NCBI GenBank assembly: GCA_030608765.1
Contig: JAUWDN010000095.1
Coordinates: 1 to 5,786 of the forward strand
From: Promethearchaeota archaeon
GTDB taxonomy: Archaea > Asgardarchaeota > Lokiarchaeia > Sigynarchaeales > SOKP01
Length of the DNA: 5,786 nt
Direction: 5' to 3'
In this document: positions 1-4,692 of the stretch, one piece after another
Position numbering within the stretch: position 1 is the stretch's first letter
Layout: every line of letters starts with the position of its first letter
Position numbers and translations under genes: made by a program
Notes under the pieces: generated by a model
What the model saw: only the letters and a program-made list of their open reading frames with translations
Told to the model about the DNA's origin: nothing
The model's database searches: none

Positions 1-180
1 TTTTTAGGCACGAAACACGATTTGACTGACAATATTACGGTTACTGATGATTATGCCTTAGAATTTAAAGAAGCATTTGATTTATTCGATTATTTAAAAA
101 TCTCGAGTAAATCTGGAGAAAATGTTCTAAAAGCGTTTAACCTATTAACCAGAAAAATATTAGATCGTCAAACCCACTAA
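1..180 (+). CDS. Ras/Rab-like small GTPase, C-terminal fragment
   Basis: Frame +1 is open from the first base to a TAA at 178-180 and gives the last 59 residues of a protein whose start lies left of the window. The fragment begins with FLGTKHDL, a G4 guanine-specificity motif of the (N/T)KxD type (TKHD at fragment residues 4-7). At residues 34-40 it has ISSKSGE, which matches the G5 (S-A-K-like) motif of Ras-superfamily proteins, followed by the usual final amphipathic helix (NVLKAFNLLTRKIL). The order and spacing of G4, G5 and the last helix fit a Ras/Rab/Arf-like GTPase, a molecular switch that binds GTP and GDP. The P-loop, switch I and switch II lie outside the window, so the subfamily cannot be set. 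The protein ends in RQTH, with no cysteine for C-terminal prenylation. Small GTPases of this kind are strongly expanded in Asgard archaea. The PIN nuclease gene starts 19 nt downstream on the same strand. Confidence 0.82.
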   Translation, partial: FLGTKHDLTDNITVTDDYALEFKEAFDLFDYLKISSKSGENVLKAFNLLTRKILDRQTH

Positions 181-199
181 ATTTTTAACTATAAGGGAA

Positions 200-631
200 A
201 TGGTAGAAAATTTAATAGTAGTTGACGCTAATTTTGTTTTACTTCCGTTTCAGTTTAAAATTGATTACTTATACGAAATAACTGCAAGTTTGGAAGGTAA
301 GACTATCTTTATTGTTTATAAACAAATACGCGATGAATTAGAAGCTAAAAAACTTCGAGAACCTAATGCTACGAAATTTCATATGAATTTAAAATCGGGA
401 CTTTTATACCTAGAAAAGAATAACGATAAGTTCAATATCCTCTATAGACAAAGTATAAAATCAAAAGAAGAAACTACGGACGATTTTCTTCTAAAAACTT
501 GTCAAGAACTAAAGGGAAAAAACAAGAAAGTATATTTAGCATCGAATGACGCAGAACTACGCAGGAAAGCAAGAAAAACAGGAATTAGCACAATTTTTTT
601 GCGACAGAAAAAATATCTTTCTTTTGATTAA
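200..631 (+). CDS. Fcf1/Utp24-like PIN-domain endoribonuclease
   Basis: A 143-residue single PIN domain. The N-terminus, IVVDANFVLLPFQFKID (residues 6-22), and the C-terminus, with ASNDAELRRKARKTGI (114-129) then IFLRQKKYL (132-140), match the archaeal relatives of Fcf1/Utp24 (the former UPF0129 group). The expected acidic active-site residues are present: D9, E46, D94 or D95, and D117. These enzymes are predicted metal-dependent endonucleases, and their eukaryotic relatives cleave pre-rRNA during small-subunit assembly, so a role in rRNA maturation is inferred. Length is normal for archaeal members and there is no zinc ribbon, which argues against Nob1. The ATG at 200 places the conserved first strand at the N-terminus. 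The AAGGGA at 193-198 is only 1 nt from it, too close for a normal ribosome-binding site, so translation may depend on coupling to the GTPase gene 19 nt upstream. The 3' end lies 6 nt from the convergent dehydrogenase gene. Confidence 0.85.
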   Translation: MVENLIVVDANFVLLPFQFKIDYLYEITASLEGKTIFIVYKQIRDELEAKKLREPNATKFHMNLKSGLLYLEKNNDKFNILYRQSIKSKEETTDDFLLKTCQELKGKNKKVYLASNDAELRRKARKTGISTIFLRQKKYLSFD

Positions 632-637
632 AAAATT

Positions 638-1825
638 CTAAATACGACTATTTAATATCTCACTCAAATCCTCGCGCTTTAGATGAACTGGATTGTTTTT
701 TAAACTTGTTTTCTCTACAATATCATCAATGTCTGTAGTAGTGATTCCATATTTACCCAATCGATCGATGTTTAATTCCTTAGTCCAATTTTTAAGGGTT
801 TCTATTAATACAGAACAATAATGTGGAACATTAATATCTTTAAAACTTTCTTTTCCAGTGATTAATGCCCCTACTATAGCATGTTTTAATAATCCATTTT
901 CACCTTCAGCACCTAACTGCTCTAATCTCTTTATGTTCATTTTAGTACTATCAGCAAGTAGCGTTCCACATACAACGCCATGAGGAATATTAAACAAACC
1001 TCCTATAGACGATGCGAAACCGTGAACGATTCCTAATCCTGCGTTTGCAAGAACAATTCCAGACATTAAAGAACCATAAGCCATGGCGGCCCTTGCAGTT
1101 ATGTTTGAGGCTTTCTCGTTACATACGGGCACAATCGCGTCTTTCATTTGTCTTATACCACTCTTTGTTAATGCATCAGTAATAGGATTTGCTTTAGGCG
1201 AAACATATGCTTCAAGCAACTGTGTGAAGGTGTCCATTCCACAAGGGGCAGAGATTGATTTGGGACAGGATATAACAAGTTGGGGATCAATCACGGCATA
1301 ATTTGGAATTAAATTATCGTGACGAAGAGATTTCTTAAATCCTTCAATCCCTACCTCAGTTATAACCGCATTCTTGGTTGCTTCGCTTCCAGTTCCCGAC
1401 GTTGTGGGAACAGCAATATAGGGGGTTTTTCTGCCATCGTGGATTTTATTTCCAACTCCTTCAAGGTAATTTTTAATTGAATCCATTTTAGGGATCATTG
1501 CCGAAATCGCTTTACCTGCATCGATAACACTTCCGCCCCCAATTCCCACAATAATATCTAATTTTTTACTCCTAAACTTTTCCACTGCTTCATCAACTAG
1601 CGTTGGTGTAGGTTCTCCCTCAACCGAAATTTCAGAAAAATTAATACCCCTCTTTTGCATTTCATATCTAATTTCATCCCATTTCCCCGATTTCTTAAGC
1701 GATGATCCTCCGATTACATAAAGAACATTATTTCCAAATTTTGGTATTATTTCGTAAATTTCACTTAATCTTCCAGCGCCAAAAATGATGTGTGGTATGC
1801 TAGCAAAATTAAAATCTAAAAACAT
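638..1825 (-). CDS. Iron-containing (group III) alcohol dehydrogenase
   Basis: A full-length 395-residue Fe-ADH family protein that should oxidise or reduce an alcohol/aldehyde pair with NAD(P)(H) in the cytoplasm; the substrate cannot be told. The N-terminal dinucleotide-binding half (about 1-185) has IGGGSVIDAGKA (95-106) and the family motif VPTTSGTGSE (139-148). The helical C-terminal half carries the metal site: D198, then H268 (GIVHGFAS) and H282 (IPHGVVC). The second ligand, normally histidine four residues after the aspartate, is Q202 here (GMDTFTQLLEAY). The rest of the family signature is intact, so this looks like a sequence-class variant, not decay. The start gives the standard N-terminus (FNFASIPHIIFGAGRL), and an AGGT match to the Shine-Dalgarno consensus lies 7 nt upstream at 1833-1836. 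It is the only gene on the minus strand: convergent with the PIN gene and divergent from the cupin gene. In Asgard archaea such enzymes may dispose of reductant in fermentation, but that role is inference. Confidence 0.93.
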   Translation of the reverse strand: MFLDFNFASIPHIIFGAGRLSEIYEIIPKFGNNVLYVIGGSSLKKSGKWDEIRYEMQKRGINFSEISVEGEPTPTLVDEAVEKFRSKKLDIIVGIGGGSVIDAGKAISAMIPKMDSIKNYLEGVGNKIHDGRKTPYIAVPTTSGTGSEATKNAVITEVGIEGFKKSLRHDNLIPNYAVIDPQLVISCPKSISAPCGMDTFTQLLEAYVSPKANPITDALTKSGIRQMKDAIVPVCNEKASNITARAAMAYGSLMSGIVLANAGLGIVHGFASSIGGLFNIPHGVVCGTLLADSTKMNIKRLEQLGAEGENGLLKHAIVGALITGKESFKDINVPHYCSVLIETLKNWTKELNIDRLGKYGITTTDIDDIVEKTSLKNNPVHLKREDLSEILNSRI

Positions 1826-1832
1826 ATTATCT

Positions 1833-1836
1833 ACCT
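1833..1836 (-). promoter_or_regulatory. Ribosome-binding site of the alcohol dehydrogenase
   Basis: On the minus strand the sequence AGGT stands 7 nt before the start codon. It matches the centre of the archaeal Shine-Dalgarno consensus GGAGGTGA and supports the ATG at 1825-1823 as the start. Confidence 0.5.
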
Positions 1837-1913
1837 ATTTAGAATTAAAATTAATAAGATTTTTAACTTTTTTTTAATTTAGATAATTTGTTTCGAATAA
1901 ATAAGTTATAGGT

Positions 1914-1989
1914 TTGGTGGTCAAAAATTAAGCACATTAACGAAAACGATTTTCAGTATAGAGGAGGAGATTCTGGTGTTAAGTACTTA
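1914..1989 (+). pseudogene. Probable displaced N-terminus of the cupin gene (apparent frameshift)
   Basis: The cupin reading frame stays open 26 codons upstream of its first ATG, back to a TAG at 1909-1911, and the encoded residues look like genuine cupin N-terminus: they end in GGDSGVKYL, running directly into MRGPSIDWGVILL. This stretch has no in-frame ATG, GTG or TTG. In the next frame a TTG (1914) and a GTG (1917) begin VVK and then hit a stop. Removing one A from the A5 run at 1923-1927 joins the two and gives VVKIKHINENDFQYRGGDSG leading into the cupin. The gene therefore most likely starts at 1914 or 1917 and carries a one-base insertion, either a sequencing/assembly error in the homopolymer or a real frameshift. 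An unusual ATT start (1927 or 1936) would be the alternative. Confidence 0.5.
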
Positions 1990-2262
1990 ATGCGGGGACC
2001 AAGTATTGATTGGGGAGTTATCCTACTCAAATCTGGTGAATCAATGGCTGAAAAAGCTCATGGGCACAACTTTATTGATGAAACATTCTATTTCGCTGAA
2101 GGAAATGGCATCATGATTATCAACGATAAAGAAATAGATGCTTTGGAAGGAAGTGTCTTCTTGGTTGAACCAAAAGAAATGCACAATATCCGAAATGAAA
2201 GCAACAAATCTATAAAGATCATTTTTATCAAAGGAGAATATAAACCCGAAGATAAAATCTAG
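1990..2262 (+). CDS. Small single-domain cupin protein
   Basis: From the first in-frame ATG this is a 90-residue cupin, a small beta-barrel that usually binds a divalent metal. Cupin motif 1 runs through GESMAEKAHGHNFIDETFYF to G38, with putative metal ligands H24, H26 and E31. Motif 2 is GSVFLVEPKEMHNIRN (54-69), with H65 as the fourth ligand. All four ligands are present, so the metal site is probably functional. The protein ends in YKPEDKI. Single-domain cupins range from sugar isomerases to dioxygenases and sensors, so no reaction can be assigned. The ATG at 1990 is probably not the natural start: the family-like sequence continues upstream (see the entry at 1914-1989), and the purine-rich GAGGAGGAG at 1961-1969 is about 20 nt away and appears to be coding. 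The aIF1A gene starts 38 nt downstream on the same strand, so the two may be co-transcribed. It is divergent from the alcohol dehydrogenase; a shared pathway is conceivable but unproven. Confidence 0.8.
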   Translation: MRGPSIDWGVILLKSGESMAEKAHGHNFIDETFYFAEGNGIMIINDKEIDALEGSVFLVEPKEMHNIRNESNKSIKIIFIKGEYKPEDKI

Positions 2263-2300
2263 TATTAAAGAAAACAAAATTAAAAAAAAAGGGAAAAACT

Positions 2301-2687
2301 GTGGCTAAAAAGAAAGGAAAACAAGTAAAGAGAGGAAAAAGTAGAGGTCCTTACATTCCACCTGTTATTACGCGCGTTAAATTCCCTACTAAAAGGATCG
2401 GGGAAATGTTTGGTAGAATTGTAGAGATATATGGTAACGAGCGAATGGGCGTATTTTGTGAAGATGGAAAGCAACGAGTGGGTAGAATTCGGGGGAAAAT
2501 TAAAAAACGCGTTTGGATAAGGAAAGGCGATTTAGTAATAGTGTCTCCTTGGGATTGGGAAACGCCAGTCCCGGGTAAACTGGGAAAATGCGAGATTACT
2601 TGGCGATACACTAATGCAGAAATTTCTTGGCTTGAAAGAAATAGAAGGATTCCACAAATATTAGATATTAATAATATTCCTTTCTAA
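2301..2687 (+). CDS. eif1a: Translation initiation factor 1A (aIF1A)
   Basis: A 128-residue archaeal homologue of eIF1A, which binds the decoding A site of the small ribosomal subunit and promotes initiator tRNA and mRNA binding. A basic flexible N-terminal tail (MAKKKGKQVKRGKSRG) is followed by the S1-like OB fold (about 27-105), with the family hallmarks MFGRIVEIYGNERMGV, CEDGKQRVGRIRGK and KRVWIRKGDLVIVSPWDW, then WRYTNAEISWLER. Translation starts at a GTG, which gives the expected MAKKKGK-type N-terminus; a GGG at 2291-2293 is the only ribosome-binding candidate, behind an A-rich leader. Two features differ from typical short archaeal aIF1A: extra residues between PWDW and WRYT (about 87-100), and a C-terminal tail of about 17 residues ending in ILDINNIPF. 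The latter recalls the DIDDI end of eukaryotic eIF1A, which contacts eIF5B. The assignment is secure; the tail comparison is inference. Confidence 0.95.
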   Translation: MAKKKGKQVKRGKSRGPYIPPVITRVKFPTKRIGEMFGRIVEIYGNERMGVFCEDGKQRVGRIRGKIKKRVWIRKGDLVIVSPWDWETPVPGKLGKCEITWRYTNAEISWLERNRRIPQILDINNIPF

Positions 2688-2760
2688 TAACGTAAGAAAA
2701 GCCGAATTTGTAAGGCCATGTTGGGTTCTGTTTCTATTATAAGAATCTCCTTAAAAAGCA

Positions 2761-2773
2761 AAATTTTTTAATT
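2761..2773 (+). terminator. Oligo-T terminator candidate after aIF1A
   Basis: A T6 run (2764-2769) in a T-rich stretch lies about 75 nt after the aIF1A stop and just before the spt5 TATA box. Archaeal RNA polymerase terminates at oligo-T tracts without needing a hairpin, so this is a fair candidate for ending the cupin/aIF1A transcript. Confidence 0.4.
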
Positions 2774-2782
2774 TAGAATTCC

Positions 2783-2792
2783 CTTTATATTT
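2783..2792 (+). promoter_or_regulatory. TATA box candidate for spt5
   Basis: CTTTATATTT closely matches the archaeal TATA consensus (TTTATATA-like). With the usual spacing of about 25 nt, transcription would start near 2815, giving a leader of about 50-55 nt that contains the hairpin at 2827-2853 and the ribosome-binding site. Confidence 0.5.
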
Positions 2793-2826
2793 TAGACTTC
2801 TTTTCTAAGAAATCATTTTTTAAGCA

Positions 2827-2853
2827 CCTTAAATTTGGATAATTCAAATAAGG
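2827..2853 (+). promoter_or_regulatory. Hairpin in the spt5 leader
   Basis: CCTT + ATTTG on the left (2827-2830, 2833-2837) can pair with CAAAT + AAGG on the right (2845-2853), a nine-base-pair stem with a two-A bulge on the left and a 7-nt loop. It lies wholly inside the predicted 5' untranslated region and ends 6 nt before the GTGA ribosome-binding site. The pairing is visible in the sequence; any regulatory role is speculation. Confidence 0.35.
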
Positions 2854-2859
2854 AAAAAG

Positions 2860-2863
2860 TGAA
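2860..2863 (+). promoter_or_regulatory. Ribosome-binding site of spt5
   Basis: GTGA, the 3' half of the archaeal consensus GGAGGTGA, sits 5 nt before the ATG at 2869 and supports that start over an internal methionine. Confidence 0.5.
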
Positions 2864-2868
2864 TAAGA

Positions 2869-3639
2869 ATGGTAGATCAAGAAGACCATGTAGATAATAA
2901 TAAAGCGGAAGATATGGAATTAGAACCCGACATTGTCGTTACTAAGAGCCATGAAGATGATGAAAGTGAGCCGGCTACAACCCTATTTGCCGTAAGAACT
3001 ACGATTAACCAAGAAAGTAACATTTTAAGACAAATTTTTTACCGGTTTAAAATCTTGGATTCCGTTCCCGATATTAGAGCGATGCTCGTATCCCCATTAT
3101 TACCCGGTTACGTGTTCTTTGAAGCCCCCCAAAAGAGATCTGTCCAAATAGCTGTGCAAGGGATACCTCATATAAAAGGTAGAATCGTTCAAAATATCGA
3201 TTTAAGCGAGCTGAAACATGTCTTGCTACCAAGAAGCGTTACAGAATATTTAGAATCAGGTGATACGGTTGAAATAATAAGTGGCGTGTTTGAAGGTTCC
3301 AGGGCAATTGTTATGCGCATGCCACACGATACATCAAGTAGCGAGGAAGTTGTAGTTCGTCTTTTGCAAGAAGAAACTCCGATAACAATTAAAATTCACG
3401 GAGATTATCTTAAACTAGTTGAAAAGAAGAAACGTAAAAAAGAACCAATCCCAGAAATAAAATTAAGCGAAGAAGAAGTAGCAGCCGATTTAGATAGAGC
3501 AATTAGTTTTGACGATGATTATGATGAATTCGAAGAAGAAACAGCTGAGGGCGTAAAAGCAGAAAAATCTGAGGCTTTATACGACGACGACGAGGAGATA
3601 GATGATGACGACGAGTGGGCTAAATTTGACGGTTTCTAA
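2869..3639 (+). CDS. spt5: Transcription elongation factor Spt5 with acidic extensions
   Basis: A 256-residue Spt5/NusG family protein, which bridges the RNA polymerase clamp and raises processivity, in archaea together with Spt4. The NGN domain spans about 37-122: TTLFAVRTTINQESNILRQI, then the family signature LLPGYVFFEA (77-86) and IPHIKGRI. A KOW domain follows at about 128-184, with SGDTVEIISGVFEGSRAIV (130-148) and HGDYLKLV at its end. Typical archaeal Spt5 is about 150 residues, NGN plus KOW only. Here an acidic N-terminal tail (1-35) and a lysine linker plus highly acidic C-terminal tail (about 193-256) are added. The C-terminus is nearly all D/E, ending DDDDEWAKFDGF. Eukaryotic Spt5 also has an acidic N-terminus, so this layout is partly eukaryote-like. 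The gene has its own TATA box and leader and is not next to ribosomal protein L11, its common archaeal neighbour. Confidence 0.93.
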   Translation: MVDQEDHVDNNKAEDMELEPDIVVTKSHEDDESEPATTLFAVRTTINQESNILRQIFYRFKILDSVPDIRAMLVSPLLPGYVFFEAPQKRSVQIAVQGIPHIKGRIVQNIDLSELKHVLLPRSVTEYLESGDTVEIISGVFEGSRAIVMRMPHDTSSSEEVVVRLLQEETPITIKIHGDYLKLVEKKKRKKEPIPEIKLSEEEVAADLDRAISFDDDYDEFEEETAEGVKAEKSEALYDDDEEIDDDDEWAKFDGF

Positions 3640-3640
3640 A

Positions 3641-3688
3641 CTCTTTCTTTTCTTAAGTAAAAACATAATTCGATATTTTTTCTATTTT
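3641..3688 (+). terminator. T-rich terminator region after spt5
   Basis: Two pyrimidine/T-rich tracts follow the spt5 stop directly: CTCTTTCTTTTCTT (3641-3654) and TATTTTTTCTATTTT (3674-3688, containing T6). They fit oligo-T termination by archaeal RNA polymerase. No hairpin is needed or obvious. Confidence 0.4.
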
Positions 3689-3805
3689 GATTAGACATTG
3701 ACAAAAAAGGCGTTATTTAATTGCTTTTATGTCAGTAAACCGATTTATACAAGAATTTTTAAATCTAGACAATTATTAAAAGATTATAAAATCTATATTT
3801 GTGAG

Positions 3806-3820
3806 TTAAAACTTATATTT
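3806..3820 (+). promoter_or_regulatory. Possible TATA element for the longin/roadblock gene
   Basis: The AT-rich TTAAAACTTATATTT lies 13-27 nt before the chosen ATG at 3833, and no Shine-Dalgarno match precedes that ATG. This would fit a leaderless or very short-leader transcript, but the spacing is only approximate and the whole spacer is AT-rich. Confidence 0.25.
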
Positions 3821-3832
3821 TTACGATTTTCT

Positions 3833-4576
3833 ATGATAAAAAATATCTTCATAATGAAATCTACTGGGGAATTACTTTTCTATAAAACTTACGAAGATAT
3901 TTTTGACATTAAACTTACCAGTAGCTTTTTAAGTGCTATTTTTTCGTTTGTTAAGCAGACTTTGAAAACAAAAGAGCTCTCAGAAATTGAAGTTGGTCCT
4001 TTTAGATTTATTTTTGAAGTTGAAAAAGCAGACTCCAGCGAATTAATGTTTGCATTATTTAGCGATAGAACTGATAATCTTGTTGAACTGAGAAACCATT
4101 TAAGGGCAATTAAAAGCGAATTCTTATACGAATTTGATCTTGGACGATTAACTGAAAATTTCGATGGTGAAGTCTCCATTTATCAAAACTTTGAAAAAAA
4201 TGTCGATGAAATCATCGAAAGTAAAAAACTAGTTTCAGAAGAAATTCAAAAGGATTTGATCGAAGTTTTCAAAGAACTCCACACGTTTTCGTCTTTCGTC
4301 ATCTCATCCGCTTTATTGACTCAAACTGGAAGAATTATAGTTTCTTACCTTAGTCCCAACGTTTTATCCGATATTATAAGGTTGCTAGAAAGCCGATTTA
4401 TAATAGGAAATTCAAGAATCAACGAATTAATCTCACTCGAGGAATATGGTATCTTATCTTTAATAGGAATTGAGAATTTTATTTCTATCATCCAATTTAA
4501 GAAAAACTGTCCATTCGAAACCGGATTAATAATTTCTAAGAAATTTTCGAATAGATTGAAAAACTTAATAATGTAA
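3833..4576 (+). CDS. Longin/roadblock-like two-domain protein, putative small-GTPase regulator
   Basis: A 247-residue protein that I assign by fold pattern, not by a catalytic motif. Residues 1-105 look like a longin domain: a beta hairpin (IKNIFIMKSTGELLFYKTY), a helix (LTSSFLSAIFSFVKQTL), strands EVGPFRFIFEVE and LMFALFSD, then a helix (NLVELRNHLRAIKSEFLYEF). A helical linker (about 115-150) leads into a second alpha/beta unit (about 150-245) that resembles a roadblock/LC7 domain: FVISSALLTQTGRIIVSYLS, a long helix, then paired strands YGILSLIGI and NFISIIQF, and a final helix. Such domains regulate or scaffold small GTPases (MglB, Ragulator, Mon1-Ccz1), and Asgard genomes are rich in them. 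There is no signal peptide or membrane segment. The open frame extends to a TTG at 3698, but those 45 upstream residues look like translated AT-rich spacer, while the ATG at 3833 starts exactly at the first longin strand. Function is inferred from fold only. Confidence 0.65.
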   Translation: MIKNIFIMKSTGELLFYKTYEDIFDIKLTSSFLSAIFSFVKQTLKTKELSEIEVGPFRFIFEVEKADSSELMFALFSDRTDNLVELRNHLRAIKSEFLYEFDLGRLTENFDGEVSIYQNFEKNVDEIIESKKLVSEEIQKDLIEVFKELHTFSSFVISSALLTQTGRIIVSYLSPNVLSDIIRLLESRFIIGNSRINELISLEEYGILSLIGIENFISIIQFKKNCPFETGLIISKKFSNRLKNLIM

Positions 4577-4651
4577 AAATATCGAAGGGCTATTAGCATT
4601 TTCGAGTAATATTAAAAAGTTAGATAGCTTTTCTCCTAGTGGAAATATTCC

Positions 4652-4677
4652 TTACAAAAATTACAAAATTACAAAAA
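4652..4677 (+). repeat. Triple TTACAAAA direct repeat upstream of the acyl-CoA dehydrogenase
   Basis: TTACAAAA occurs three times, at 4652-4659, 4661-4668 and 4669-4676, ending just before the ribosome-binding site. In this position it could be a regulatory site or simply slippage in AT-rich leader DNA. Confidence 0.55.
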
Positions 4678-4680
4678 GTG

Positions 4681-4684
4681 GGAG
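4681..4684 (+). promoter_or_regulatory. Ribosome-binding site of the acyl-CoA dehydrogenase
   Basis: GGAG (within GTGGGAG) lies 8 nt before the ATG at 4693 and matches the archaeal Shine-Dalgarno consensus. It favours this ATG over the next in-frame methionine, codon 11. Confidence 0.6.
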
Positions 4685-4692
4685 ATATTAAG

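Noticed and set aside
1083..1301. 72-codon plus-strand open frame inside the alcohol dehydrogenase
   Set aside because: It is antisense to a well-supported enzyme gene and shows no family features or ribosome-binding site.
1859..1880. T-run between the divergent genes as a terminator
   Set aside because: No gene is transcribed into it from the left on the plus strand; it is more likely AT-rich promoter-region DNA.
1961..1969. GAGGAGGAG as a ribosome-binding site for the ATG at 1990
   Set aside because: It is about 20 nt away, too far for a Shine-Dalgarno site, and it reads as part of a family-like cupin N-terminus.
2041..2277. Minus-strand open frame over the cupin gene
   Set aside because: It is phenylalanine-rich and mirrors the cupin coding strand.
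2280..2611. Two minus-strand open frames over aIF1A
   Set aside because: They overlap each other and a secure aIF1A gene, and one is a serine/phenylalanine run read from the lysine-rich tail.
2701..2716. GCC...GGC hairpin after aIF1A
   Set aside because: Only three pairs around a 10-nt loop; too weak to call a terminator or RNA element.
3698..3832. Upstream extension of the longin/roadblock frame from a TTG start
   Set aside because: The 45 residues are a K/Y/I/F-rich translation of AT-rich spacer with no domain pattern, while the ATG at 3833 falls exactly at the first predicted strand.
3889..4599. Minus-strand open frames opposite the longin/roadblock gene
   Set aside because: They are antisense shadows with no recognisable motif, and the plus strand has the better domain pattern.
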